Source: Forficula auricularia (Eukaryota > Arthropoda > Insecta > Dermaptera > Forficulidae). From it: a stretch of 64,000 nt of DNA. Location of the stretch: assembly GCA_024734495.1 (NCBI GenBank), contig JALMQS010000085.1, forward strand, positions 620,001 to 684,000, given 5' to 3'. Of the stretch, positions 32,906 through 44,045 are shown piece after piece. The notes below the pieces were generated by a model. It was not told where the DNA came from, searched no databases, and saw only the letters and a program-made list of their open reading frames with translations. The stretch's first letter is position 1. Each line of letters starts with the position of its first letter. A program made the position numbers and the translations under genes.

Positions 32906-34043
32906 AGTTTAATTGAATACCTATATAGTAAGTATACATAATTTTTATATTATAATATGTTTTTGAAATAAGTCTAAAAATGTAAAAATTATACGTATTC
33001 CATGTTGAAGTTAGATTTGTGTTTTTGTATCTAGAATTTTTTAAATATTAATATTAATGTATGTCGTCTCATGAAAAAAAAAATTATCTTTAAATTAATT
33101 AAGGATATGTTTTGACTATAATTATGTAGGATAAGAAATTTCAAAAATTATATAAAGGGAAAGGTAAAAAGAATTTTAAAACTGAAGATTGGTTGAAATC
33201 AGCTTAAACATGGCTAAACAAAAGATTTTTTTTTTAAATACAATTTTTTAAATTACCTATGTATATTTCAGATAAAAAAATAAAAAAATCAGTCTGAACA
33301 GATATAATTTTGACAACCAAGAATATTGGAGTATATTAAATAATTTTGATAAAAAAAATTTCAAAACAAATATACTTCTTTTTTTATACATTTTTATTTA
33401 AATTTATGAAGTAACGAATTATCAGCCATCGATCTATCCTCGGTTGTACTCCCTTCCGTCAGAGAGGAGTCCTCTTCTTCCATAAGCAATGGAATGTCTT
33501 TGGATTGAAAGGGGAAATTAATCTTTCATCTTTGGATTGGATTTGGACTAGGATGGAATGTCCCTTTTGACTCACCCCCTCCCTCAATTTTCCGTCGAGT
33601 GTTTCAGATAATTCAACTTAATAAATATGATAATAATAATAATAATAAATATGAGTTGGCTTAAATAATCAAACGACAGATTCCCGAGTCATTTAGGCAA
33701 TTTATTTTCAAGTTCACTCTGCTCAAGAGAACTATTTCAATAGGTTTGTGTATCTAAGAGGAAAAGAGAAAGGATTCTTTTTGATTTTGTTTAATCTAAG
33801 GTACAAACAACCAGAGATCAACAAAATCATTGAAACCATTTATATCACTTTAATAGTGATCAATTGATTTTGAATTGTTCGGGAATCTCGAAAAAATCAT
33901 TAAATTTCAATCGAATAAAAATTTTTCCCCCAAAAAATCCTAAATTTTTATAAGTTCAGAAAATTGGTTTTCTAGGAGGAAAAGAGAAAGGATTCTTTTT
34001 GATTCTCTTAATCGAAGTAAAGAAAACTGCGATGCATCCTGGA

Positions 34044-34088
<45 letters not shown>

Positions 34089-34198
34089 GCTTCCAGGTCG
34101 GATAATAATAGTTTTTTTAATTTTTTATATTATCCAAGTATTTTAAGATACATGAAATGTTTTTATAGTAAAATTTTTAATTTTATTTCTTATTATTG
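32906..34198. other. AT-rich sequence with AT microsatellite
   Basis: 33420-33600 is GC-richer and unique. An (AT)n run lies at 34046-34085 between inverted flanks CTGGAAACAT and GAAGCTTCCAG. No gene recognised. Confidence 0.5.
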
Positions 34199-34207
34199 TA
34201 GTCTAAC

Positions 34208-34528
34208 TATAATAGATGTATTTTTCTTAATTTCTTTTAGTATTTCATATTATAGTTCCTAGTATATATAATAGATGGCGGTTTTTTCCTTAAATCTTTC
34301 TTGTTTTTTGTTAGTTTATTCTCAAGGAGTCCTAATAGATGGCGCTGTATTTTCTTATGCATAATCTTCTTTAAATGTTTTTTGTAGTTTAAGTTACTTC
34401 TAATAGATGCCGATATATTTTTATTACTTCTGGTATTAAACATTTTATTTCCGAGGTTATATTCTAATAGATGGAGTTTTCAATTATCCCTATTTTTTTA
34501 ATCTCAGAGATTCCTAATAGATAGCGTT
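34208..34528 (+). repeat. Array of AATAGATGGCG motifs (CTCF-like)
   Basis: AATAGATGGCG or one-mismatch versions begin at 34211, 34270, 34334, 34402, 34466 and 34516, spaced 50 to 68 bp, mostly preceded by TCCT or TTCT. The spacers are AT-rich and only weakly alike. The motif resembles the arthropod CTCF consensus core (AGRTGGCGC), so an insulator-like cluster is possible. Equally it may be a decayed tandem repeat. Confidence 0.5.
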
Positions 34529-34641
34529 AGTTTTTAGGGTTCCATTCGAAAGTAAATTGATGCCCAATTAGTGTTTATACAATGTCTGTCTGCCTGACAG
34601 CCAGTCAGATCATTGTAGGTCGGAAACTACATATGACACAC

Positions 34642-35275
34642 TAGGGTGGTTCTTATTTTGGGTATTTTCCAGATTTTACGCTGACAGAGGTACATATGGT
34701 TGGAAAAGAAAAAAAAATATACCCCAAGTTTTAAGTCTCTATCTCACTTTTGACCTGTGCCGCACAGCGATGCAAGTTTCCCATCTAAATAACATTGGCT
34801 TTTTGACATTGAACGATCAATTTTTTATTACGGCCAATGTAATGGTTTGAAACTCTGTAGGCTTTATTCTTATAATAGTTTCTATCCTTCAGAATTTTTA
34901 CAGATTTTTAGCTATTTTAATTTTGGAGTCTATAATTTACAAACACTAAGATATAGCAGTATTTTATCTAGCTGTAACTCTAAAATTATGATAGCTAAAA
35001 ATCTGTAAAAATTCTGGAGAATAGATACTATTATAAGGATAGAGTCTACAGAGTTTCAAATTTTTTGAACCTATGCTATGGCCGAAATAAAAAATTGATA
35101 TTTTAATGCCAAAAACTCCATATTATTTAGATGGGAAACTTGCATCGCTGTGCGGCACGGGTTAAAATTGAGATAGAGACTTGAAACTTGGGAGATATTT
35201 TTTTTATTTATTTCGAATCATATGAGCCCTTGTCAACGTAAAAATTCGAAAATACCTAAAATAAGGCCCACCCTA
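34642..35275. mobile_element. Mutator-like (MULE) foldback element with 9 bp target duplication
   Basis: Flanked by perfect ATGACACAC at 34633-34641 and 35276-35284. Ends TAGGGTGG and CCACCCTA begin long arms (about 290 bp) that are diverged reverse complements, sharing ATCTAAATAA/TTATTTAGAT and CTTGCATCGCTGTGCGGCAC. A 9 bp duplication with long terminal inverted repeats is the MULE signature. No transposase is present. It sits inside an older repeat of LINE-like character (TGTCTGTCTGCCTGACAG upstream). Confidence 0.85.
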
Positions 35276-35284
35276 ATGACACAC

Positions 35285-36596
35285 CCTTGAAATTGACAAG
35301 TTATTATCAATAATCGTATTGAAATTTTAATCGATTTATTTTGGGGAAAACAAATGTTTCACAACCTTGCAAAGATTTATAGGAAGAATTAGACTAAATG
35401 TAATTTATTTTAAAATCCTGGTGTGAGAGAATTCCAATGTAGCTATTTTTAGGTGCTTGCAGACAAAATTACCAAATCTCCGAAATTTGTAGAGAACCTT
35501 ATATGTCTTGAAAAAACTTTTTCCTCCAACTTTTTAGAGAATTTCATCATCATAAAGATACAAGATATTCACCAAAAACAAATACAGGTATCTGCAAGAT
35601 GTTCTATCTAGGAAACCAATGGGGGTGTTTATTTGAACTCTTTCTTTTAAAGAAGCGATTCCTTGTCCTTCCGGAAAATTGACCTCCCCTTTTGATTGTA
35701 TTTGAAAGTCTTTTTTTTATAAAGTGGGATTGGATGGGGGCGCTGAATGGAAAACAAAGCGAGGCGCTTCTTTAGCGGAAAGCATTTGGCTTCTCGAATC
35801 TAACCAAGTGGCGTGCTTGGAATACCCAGCAACAGGATAATTATCCGTTTAAAGCAGCCGGATAGGATATCCAATGGCTTTTGTTTCCATCGTCATCACT
35901 ATTTTTACCCAGGGCTCCGATCGTAACACTTGTCGGCTATTTGAACATGGTAGAGAATTCATATTTAAATAAAACGGAAACGAAGTTCCACTAGCTCCTA
36001 CGGGGAACCTTTTAAGGCGTTTCGGGTCCACTTGCAAGACACAAACGACGCACCTGTAGCTCTAGAAATTTCTTATTTACCATTAATAAGGTGGAGTTAA
36101 AAGTTTGCAATTTAACGAGTGTCACAACGGCGAGTAAAAAGTTTTTTAACGATTTGTGAATAATTAATTACCAGCATAGATAACAATGTTGCTACACTAT
36201 ATTATAAATTATACATTAAAGTGTTTTTTAGCACGCTTATGCGAATATGATAGTTAATAATTCGAGATGAAATTAAAATTATATTTTTAAATAACAATTT
36301 TTACGGATATAATAGTTCAGAGATCAAATGTATGTGGTATTTGGTATACAAAAACGTTAAAGGCATATTTGGAAAATTCGAAAAAACAAAAAATATTGTA
36401 TGAACTAATTTAAAGCAAAATCTTTTTGAGATAACAAACTCAGGATTTAAATTTCATTTCCTTGTGTTTTAATATTTTCATAAATATAAGCCAGCCACGT
36501 GTGAGTTGGACTCGCATTCCGAGGGTTCAGTATATTGAATGTATATATGGTACATATTACTCTAGCTGAATGTCCCATTACTGCGTGAATTCAATA
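35285..36596. other. Unique sequence, GC-richer at 35640-36060
   Basis: The island at 35640-36060 has open frames on the minus strand (35849-36037) but no recognisable domain or splice pair. Near 36485-36530 ACGTGTGAGTTGGACTCGCA with GAGGGTTC resembles dispersed repeats common in insects; a partial inverse relative is near 38905. Confidence 0.4.
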
Positions 36597-36990
36597 CTTT
36601 AGCCCAGTGGTTCTTAACCTATGGGTCCTGGACCAAAATTGGGTCGTGAAACATATTCTTTGGTCGCGCAAAGTCCAAATATTTTACCTATTTTCAATAA
36701 GTTTAAAAATATATTTTGATTTATTCAATACCATTAAAAGTGAAAATATGAAAAACACCTTCTTTTTCATTCAATTTTCCTTGGATCGAAAAGTACCTTT
36801 GGCTATCTTAATTGTTAAAAAAATTATATGTGAGTTAAAAAATAGCATAATTGTAAAATTTAAGAAAATTGCTTAAGTATGGTCTAAATAAAGGCAATTA
36901 AAAATATATATATTTTTAGGGAGTACAACATAAACATATTTCTCAATTTTGGGTCGTGGCTTAAAAAGGTTAAGAACTATTGCTTTAGCC
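36597..36990 (+). mobile_element. hAT MITE with perfect 8 bp target duplication
   Basis: CTTTAGCC at 36597-36604 and 36983-36990 flank an element of 378 bp that starts CAGTGGTTCTTAACC (36605) and ends GGTTAAGAACTATTG (36982). Both 8 bp duplications and CAGTGGTT ends are textbook hAT. Inside, GGGTCGTG occurs near both ends as subterminal repeats. The perfect duplication suggests a relatively young insertion. The open frame at 36607-36876 lies within it. Confidence 0.92.
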
Positions 36991-37950
36991 CTCTCAGAAT
37001 GCAGGTCCGCGTTAGAAAAATAGTTCCGACATGCAAAATACTACAGTAAATCTATTGCGACAATACTCTGATTTTAACCTTCTATTGAACAATGTTATTA
37101 AATTTAAAATTGACCCTCTATCTCGCTATTTTCTTGTTCTATATATAAAAAATTCAGAGGTTAGGTATTCTATCGGATTGAACTATTCGTACAAAAATTT
37201 CTTGTGTTTTTAAAAACGTTTGAGATATTATTTCTAAAGCCTTGAAATTTAATTTTAAATTTAATTTATCTCTAAATGAAAGTGATCAAAGGGGAAATTC
37301 TTAAAATTAGAGTAATTTAAGACTAAGAGTTTTTTATTGGTGTCACGTTAATTAGAACTTGATGTGAAAAGTCAAATAAATCTTGCTAATTCAAACATTG
37401 ACCTTTGGAAGATAAATGAATCCCTAATGACATCCACCTTTGCAGGAAGCCAAACTTCAATATTTGTCTAATTAACCCTTGAGTGTTTGCCACTACGACC
37501 TTTTCACACACTCTGACCATAAATTCTATACCTACATAACATTTTTATTTAAATCTTATTGGCATTGAGTTATGAACGGAATGAAGCTTCATATTGTACG
37601 GGATGAGAAAACAATCAATGCGTTCAATCCAGGCTTAAAAATGTCTAAATAGATAATAAATAAATTGTAAATTAATCAATAAGATCAACGTTTTCTAAGC
37701 TGTGGTCAGTAGTGGTACTCGGAAAATTTTTTTGGTATAATTTTACAAAAATTCGCTCATCACAAATGATTTCAGTGATATGTGTAATTTATTGACCTTA
37801 ATAAAGTCTATTTAAAATAACTAACCCGATTTTTATTAATCCTTTTATTAAAAATTAAAATTAGCACTTTAAATAATATGATATAATTTTTTTTTACATA
37901 AAAGAGAGAGTTTAAAATTTTTACAAAAATTACTGATCCGGGGTTGAAAA
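36991..37950. other. AT-rich unannotated sequence
   Basis: No gene or element recognised. A splice-acceptor-like CCACCTTTGCAG near 37445 has no matching exon. Confidence 0.5.
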
Positions 37951-38563
37951 CAGTGGCGTGCGGTTCATGGATGCTGTGGATGCTGCGCATCCCTAAAATT
38001 TCAAACATTTAGTGTAGTTTCATAAATATATAAGGTCAGGAGGATCTTAATTTTCAAATTACTATCCTTTTTTTCAAATATTTGTATAAAAAACATTTTT
38101 TTTTGTTTTGAAAAGTATATTGGTTCTCGAAATGAAATAAAATTGTTGCATAGTTTCAAGGGAAAATTAAAATTAATGATTTTTCGAAAAGGGTGCCGAT
38201 AGAAGGTTTGAAGTCCCTCCCTGGTAAATATTCCATTTCAAGAATGTCAAAGACAAGCCTAGACGAGTTTTGATCCAATAAAAATTGTTCCCGCTGAGGA
38301 TTATTACAAGAACTATTATTATAAAAAAGAGAATTTTTGTAGTAATCCATTTGTAAGAACTCTCAATATATATGATCGGAAATAACTAAGAATGCAATAG
38401 ACAATAAGTCATAGCTTGCTATAATTAATTTCTGACTCCTATTCTCACTCACCAAAGCAGTATCCATTTGGGGCGAAGGTCCCAAAATATATTTTTTTTA
38501 AATTTAATGTTAAATTAGAAAAATAAAAAAAATAATGCCGTATTCTATGAAATTTGCAAAAAA
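37951..38563 (+). mobile_element. Family G hAT element, 5' portion
   Basis: Begins CAGTGGCGTGCGGTTCATGG at 37951 and matches the 17.6-18.3 kb element through GAAATTTGCAAAAAAAAA (about 38563). A matching 3' end (CCTCTGGTTGAAATGTCACC...CCACTG) lies at 39820-39919, so the intervening 1.25 kb may be later insertions, including a family A copy. No target duplication is visible across 37951-39919. Confidence 0.75.
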
Positions 38564-39469
38564 AAAACGAACTAATAAGATACAAACTTAAAATTAAAGA
38601 GTCAAAAATCGAAATAATAAATATATTTTGGTCTATTGATTATGAAATATCTGTAAAGAATTCTTTAAAAAGAATTAGGCTATTTTTTTTTAATTTTATT
38701 AAATGTGTGAAATATGATGCTATTTGGCCAATTTTAAGTGATTTTTATTACAAACTTTTATACATGTCTCAGTTCAGAAGTGGCTTAACTTAAAATTATG
38801 AAAAAATTTTAAACATTCATTCATTCTCTCTTTATCAATGGAAAATAAGATCGAATTTAATATATACCATGGTAAAGTATTTTGGAAAATATACCTTGAT
38901 TTGCGAGTCCGACTCGCACTTTACAGGCTTAATTCATCCTATCTAATATAATTTTTTTTTTATAAACTTTCACAAATCAACAGAGTAAATTAAAAATAAA
39001 TATTCAAAGAGATACAGAAATTATGAAATTCTTAATACGCCTAATTGTATGCAACCAGCCAACGCACAGTAGATTTTAGTTATTGAGCGATTTGCTAGGA
39101 GAGCTAGCTGATCTTTATTCAATCAAACATGCTAGGATTGGTAGTGCCATTGGAAAAACGTCACTAATATGAAAAAAATAGTTATTGTATAAAACAACGA
39201 CTTGAGGATGATAAAAACACCAGATCCCTTTTAGATAAGGTTAGATATTGAGCAACATGTGGTGTGCTTTTAGTTGTTGAGCGAGTTAGCGCCTAAGGAA
39301 TTATTTATGCGGTTAGCCACATGCACGTACCAAGGGGGAGACCAGGGAGTCTAGACACCGTCACCCTTTAAATCCACAAAGAATATATATTATATATTAA
39401 TAAATGCAATATTTGAGATACTTGCAAAAAATTGGGAAAAAAAAATAATATAAAATAGAGATTTGATAG
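38564..39469. other. AT-rich sequence, possible insertion within a hAT
   Basis: Contains GCGAGTCCGACTCGC near 38905, a palindromic piece of a dispersed repeat. The open frame at 38554-38793 has no motif and is not called. Confidence 0.4.
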
Positions 39470-39655
39470 AAAGGCAATCCAAGGATAATGAAAAATAAAA
39501 TTTTGAATAAAATAATTTATTGGAAAGACATTTATATCCTTTTAAAAACCGACGTTTTAGATGATCTTTTCTCCTTCTTCAGGGTTTAAAAATTTCAAAG
39601 AAGGAAACATACAAGAAACTTCTTTCTTCTCTTCTTCAACAGTGCTCAGATATTG
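39470..39655 (-). mobile_element. Family A hammerhead-like MITE, partial
   Basis: The left end AAGGCAATCCAAGGATAATG is the GGCAGTCCAAGGAT terminal block. Then AATTTATTGGAAAGACATTT and the core at 39551-39582 on the minus strand: CTGAAGA, hairpin remnant, AAAAC, GTC. Helix I is good (TTTAAACC before, GGTTTTTAAA after GTC). GAAA has become AAAA, so catalysis is unlikely. Confidence 0.7.
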
Positions 39656-39819
39656 TTATTTCTTTAACAAATCATGAATATAATATTTTATAAACTAATA
39701 TAAAAGTTCTAAAGAAACCATGAGAGATTGTCATAGTAAATATCCTAGATGATGCTTGATTACGGATAAATATAATCTACACTCAATTAAAATTTGAAAA
39801 ATAATGAAAAATTCTGCGT

Positions 39820-39919
39820 TCATCAATGAATTTTATGCAAAGGAGAGAAAAATAAAATAAAATTTAAAAAATTGATGGGTTCTTTTTTCCTCTGGTTGAA
39901 ATGTCACCGCCCACCACTG
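39820..39919 (+). mobile_element. Family G hAT 3' end
   Basis: AAAATAAAATTTAAAAAATTG, GGTTCTTTTTTCCTCTGGTT and CACCGCCCACCACTG (ending 39919) match the conserved 3' end of family G copies at 8.6, 41.3 and 60.8 kb. Confidence 0.65.
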
Positions 39920-40321
39920 ATATAGACGTTTATTTATATTAAATTATTCGATTATGTTTTTATAAGAGCTAGCCTGTGACGTCACCTCCACAAATACACG
40001 TCAAGACCTGTCACCACCACAAATATAGGTTAAGACCTGTCAACTCTCCCCACCCTTCCCGAAAATCAAAAAAATATAGACTTTGACCGGGCAATCCCCT
40101 CCCTTCCCCCACGTGAATCCCGAGGGATGCCAATTAGCTTGCGTCCATTCGGGCACCGGTCATCCACAGAACAATTATACCTTCAACCCTTTGGCCGAAA
40201 AAATTTGTTGTTTTTTAAATAATTGTATTTGATTTGAAAATCAACCTTATTCGAGGTAAATTAATAATAGGTCATATAAAAAGTCTTCGCGGCTTTTTGG
40301 TAAATTTTAGAACAAACATAT

Positions 40322-40522
40322 TTGATGACTCGGAACAAATTGATGGAACTTGGTTGGGAAGTTTTGATGCATCCACAGTATAGCCTGGACCTTGCACCGT
40401 CTGAGTACCATTTGTTTCGGTCTCTGCAAAACTCTCTTGATGGTAAAAAATTGTCAGACCGAAGCGCCACAGAAAATCACTTGGCCATGTTTTTCGACGA
40501 TAAATCACAGATGGAATTATGA
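40322..40522 (+). pseudogene. Mariner transposase C-terminal remnant
   Basis: The frame reads ELGWEVLMHPQYSLDLAPSE, then YHLFRSLQNSLDGKK, which is the conserved DD34D mariner block LGWEVLPHPPYSPDLAPSD-YHLF. The third catalytic aspartate is the D in SLDLAP. About 65 residues survive of the usual roughly 345. The first two aspartates and the DNA-binding domain are gone, so it is inactive. The minus-strand open frames over it are shadows. Confidence 0.9.
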
Positions 40523-40660
40523 AGCTACCCAAAAAATGACAAAAGGTCATAGATAATAATGGTCAATATGTACTTGATTAAAATTGATTTTCAATTTAAA
40601 AATTTGTTTTTTGCAACGAAATTTTCTCTGGAGAGAGACGGACTGGTAGAAATTTTAATT

Positions 40661-41023
40661 GAATGTAATGGAAGGCAGCCCAGAGGTAGTGAGGAAAGAA
40701 AAAATTAACACATATCAAATAAGGTGTAATTTATTGGAATCCTTCCTCCTTCTAATCTAATTAAGAAAAGGAGGAAAAAAAAATTGTTTTTCTATGCCTT
40801 TGTTAAAAATGAAGAAAGTTTTTGAACACTACTGTGGAGAGAAGAAGGAAACACTTTATTTGTTTCATTCATTGACCCTTTGAAACCCTGAAGGAGGAGG
40901 GAAAAATCCTCCGAAAAGTCGGTTTGAAAGGAAAGGAGGAGGGATTCCAATAAATTGCACCTTATTTGATATGTGTTAATTTTTTCTTTCCTCACTACCT
41001 CTGGGCTGCCTTCCATTACATTC
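40661..41023 (+). mobile_element. Family A MITE, best-preserved copy, nested in mariner
   Basis: Ends GAATGTAATGGAAGGCAGCC and the exact complement GGCTGCCTTCCATTACATTC. Terminal inverted repeats extend about 80 bp through AGAGGTAGTGAGGAAAG and CATATCAAATAAGGTG. The centre-right carries the hammerhead-like core at 40888-40920. Because it interrupts mariner it is the younger insertion. No coding sequence. Confidence 0.88.
40888..40920 (+). ncRNA. Hammerhead-like core with strong helix I
   Basis: CTGAAGG (A9 to G), extra A, GGAGG/CCTCC hairpin with GAAAAAT loop, GAAA, AGTC. Helix I pairs CCTTTGAAACC upstream with GGTTTGAAAGG downstream, 10 of 11 positions. The compensated helices are the strongest sign that RNA (or single-strand) structure was selected in this family. 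Confidence 0.6.
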
Positions 41024-41159
41024 AAATAAAAATTTATTGTTCTAAAATTTACCAAAGAACCGCGGAGACTTTTTATATGACCTATTAATTATTAATTATT
41101 TCTGATTCCTACATAAAAGACATAATTTAATAATAGTATCGTAAATTGGGTGATGGCTA

Positions 41160-41315
41160 GAAGGGCCGAAAAGCAAAAATAAAAATTTAATTATATTATG
41201 CGGTTATCGATGAATTTTATGAAAGTGAGCAAAGAATAAAATAAAATTTAAAAAAATGGATTGTTCGTTTTTTTGGTCAGCAACCCCTGGCTGAAAAATC
41301 ACCGCAAAAGTAAAC
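41160..41315 (+). repeat. Family G hAT 3' fragment
   Basis: CGATGAATTTTATGAAAGTG, AAAATAAAATTTAAAAAAATGG and TTGGTCAGCAACCCCTGGCT match the 3' end seen at 39820-39919, lacking the last CCACTG. Confidence 0.6.
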
Positions 41316-42094
41316 TTCGATATACCTACTGTTAACTGCAAGGACTATATTTCTTCAAGATATGAATGACATTGATTGTACAGTCAGAAGTTATCTAATT
41401 TATAGAAATGTATATAATATGAAAACAATTCATTGTTTGAGGTTGAATAAATGTTGATTAATTGTAATGGTGGCTGACAAGTGGGTGGGTTCGGCTTGAT
41501 CTCTGCCTAATGATAAATGACAATTCATTTTAATTTCTTTTTTTGGTCCTTGAATAAAAAAACAAATTCCAGAGGCTCCGCGCCTTCGGGGGAGGGAAAT
41601 ATGATTAATCCCCATAATGAGTTGAATACGAATAGTGAACAAGTGACAACAAAAACAACACGCCAGTTGACAGTTTGACATGCCTATAATTTACTTTTTA
41701 GATTTTCTATATATTGTACATTATCAACGTCCTTTGGATTATTGACATTCATCTCTGGTTAGTTTATCTGTAGATGTAGGAAAAATATTATCGAAACGAA
41801 AGAGGATCTATTTTTATCAGCAATGCTGTGATAATTAAAAGATTTACGAGGTTGGGTAATTCAGACAAAAACAATGTATTAGAAAATTACATGATTATGG
41901 AAACAGATTTTTTTTAATTACAGCATAAATCTGAAAAATTTCTCTTACCATTCTTAAAATTATCTGCCACGTAGGCGGCCAAAATTGATTTTATTATTAA
42001 ATTCCATCGCATTCATATTATTTAGTGAATTAAGTATGTTAGTAGGTAGTTGGACGAGAAAGTAGAAAATCGGACAATTCTCATCGATTTAAGC
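41316..42094. other. Unique sequence
   Basis: 41430-41690 is somewhat GC-richer. A minus-strand open frame there (41430-41681) has no family motif. An isolated minus-strand splice-like pair near 41945-41960 is too short to trust. Confidence 0.4.
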
Positions 42095-42127
42095 AACGTT
42101 TCGCCAATTTTATTTCGGCATCATCAG
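42095..42127 (-). ncRNA. Hammerhead-like core, well conserved
   Basis: CTGATGA, extra T, GCC/GGC hairpin with GAAATAAAATT loop, GAAAC, GTT. All core nucleotides match except the extra T and a GUU instead of GUC triplet. Flanks (AGACGC before, GCTTAAATCG after) give only weak helix I. The surrounding element ends are not defined. Confidence 0.55.
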
Positions 42128-42194
42128 GCGTCTAAAAAATTTGATTTGATTTTTTATTATTTATGGTAGAAATGTTTGGAATGTGAAGAAAAAT

Positions 42195-42310
42195 CATTTT
42201 CATGAGTAGAAATCAAAGAGGTTGTCCTCTGCTTGATTCAAATAAACACACACATAGTCACATATATTATGTAAAAGATAATAGCTTCGAAAGTTTTACC
42301 TCCTTTTATT
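42195..42310 (-). repeat. Family C repeat with degraded core
   Basis: Reverse complement shows GGAGGTAAAACTTTCGAAGC where intact copies have a GAAGG hairpin and GAAAC, then TTATTTGAATCAAGCAGAGG and CAACCTCTTTGATTTCT. Confidence 0.6.
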
Positions 42311-43497
42311 TAAAATATTATATCTGTTTTTTCTCAAGGGTTGAAATACCCAATTGGATGTATGTATGGTAAATTTTTTTTGTTATAATAGTAAATTGAA
42401 AATTCGAGGAACAAGTGAAAAGTCTTTCAAGACTCGGTATGGTCCCTGTGAATTGGTAAATTTCTCTTAAGCGAACGATTTGAGCTAGGAATGAAACTTG
42501 ACCTAAGAAGTAAAAACAAATTCAAATTTGGTTAACGAATATCATTTGATTATGGTAATTACAAGCACTCAAGATGTCCTCTAATAAATATATTTAATTT
42601 TTTTTTTTAATTTATTTTATTTTTCATAAATTAAGTTAAGATATGAAGTTATAAATTATTAAATCTAAGCAGTTCTTTATTTTGGAAATATAAACAATTG
42701 TCACACTAAAACGAACTTTGTACGAGCTTCTGTTCTCAAGCTATCGTTAGTGTCACAATACAGATACACACACACACACAGTCAACCAGGAAAAATATAA
42801 TAATAATCCATGAATATAACTTTTTTGAAGTTTCAGACATTTCTAAACGTGATTAAGAAAAAAAATTTTTTTGAACAAATTCAATACTTGAACTTTTCAA
42901 AATTAAATTCGCACGCCAAACATACTGTAACTAGTAGAAGCTATACATTTTAAAAGATAATAAATAAACATGAAACCGAAAACTTTTTACTTTTTAGAAA
43001 AAAAAAAATAGAAAGTTTTAAAAAAGGGAAAAAGTAAAAAAAAAACTGAAATTGAATAAATATCTATGGTAAAATAAATATGAGGGGATGAAATCAAAGA
43101 AGACAAATAATTGAGATTTATTTTTTTGTTCTACTAGCATATTTATTATCTTTAAAGTATTATTAGAGATGTTCTAACAAACAAATCCTTCTGGTGAAAA
43201 GTTTGAGTAAAAGAGAGAGAGAGAAAAGAGTAAAGAAAATAAAACAAAACAAATAAAAAAAAACGAAAAAAACAAATGTTTGGCATATATTCAGTTGGAA
43301 TTCTCAAATTTCAAAGAAATAACCCGCCTGAAGGGTAAAAATGCGCATTAAGGTGCAGAGTAAATAATGTCAAAATGTATTGAACTAAACCCTTGACATT
43401 CCAAACTTTAATTATATAGTTCTTAAGATTTTTCCCACGAACTAGTAATAAATATGGAATTTCTAGATTATGTAATTATTGATAAATATTTATATAT
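42311..43497. other. AT-rich sequence
   Basis: A short (CA)n lies at about 42768-42780. A single unit related to the 14.2 kb tandem repeat is at about 42665-42740. No gene. Confidence 0.5.
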
Positions 43498-44045
43498 AAC
43501 TAGCTGAAGCCCGGGCCTTCGGCCCGGCGTCACCTAGCCCCTGGCGGGGAGCGTCTCGTTTTATGGTTAAAATTTACCATATATAGATAATAGCTGACCC
43601 GACCACGTATTACTTGTCAAAATTGTTCTCTTAACCAAAAATAATATTGACACTTGAAATATTTCCAAAAAGCTATTATCGGCCATCTTGTTTCTTTGCT
43701 TTTACCCCCAAGAGAGGCGCTGGCGTTGTTTCCTCGAAAAAAATATTTTTTACATGCCACAGGTGTGATATGATTATAAAAACACTATATATAAACACTC
43801 GTGTATTTGAATGGAATGTTGTGTAAAAATTTCAAAGAAATCGGTGAAGAACTTTTGGTGATCCTTCAACGTATCACTTAAGCGTAACAGTACATTTTTA
43901 TTTATATAAATAGAATAGAAAGATTTGTAACAAAGCCAGTTTCGCCAACACTTGAATTTCCCCCCTAAGAGTGATGTCAAAACCCCTAAAAAGGCCAAAA
44001 TTAAAAAAAAAAAACTATTAAACTGACGTTTTGTAAAATGTAGGG
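43498..44045 (+). repeat. Dispersed LINE-like repeat beginning TAGCTGAAGCCCGGG
   Basis: Starts ACTAGCTGAAGCCCGGGCC with a strong GC hairpin at 43511-43527 (7 bp stem, TTC loop), then about 300 bp later AAAATTTCAAAGAAATCGGTG and AGAACTTTTGG, as in dispersed 3' repeats of arthropod LINEs that begin 'TAGCTGA'. The minus-strand open frame 43774-44136 runs antisense through it and is not a gene. Confidence 0.5.

Larger units (their letters stand above)
40265..41087 (+). mobile_element. Mariner element, degraded, with a nested MITE
   Basis: Terminal inverted repeats TAATAGGTCATATAAAAAGTC (left 40265) and its complement (right, ending 41087), continuing CGCGG and TTGGTAAATTTTAGAAC on both sides. 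The interior holds the C-terminal transposase remnant and then a 363 bp family A insertion (40661-41023). TTAATAA-type flanks fit a TA target. The N-terminal half of the transposase is missing. Confidence 0.9.

Noticed and set aside
40261..40550. Two minus-strand frames over mariner
   Set aside because: Antisense shadows of the mariner transposase remnant on the plus strand.
41945..41960. Possible 15 nt microexon on the minus strand
   Set aside because: The donor is good but the acceptor lacks a clean pyrimidine tract; such pairs are frequent by chance in AT-rich DNA.
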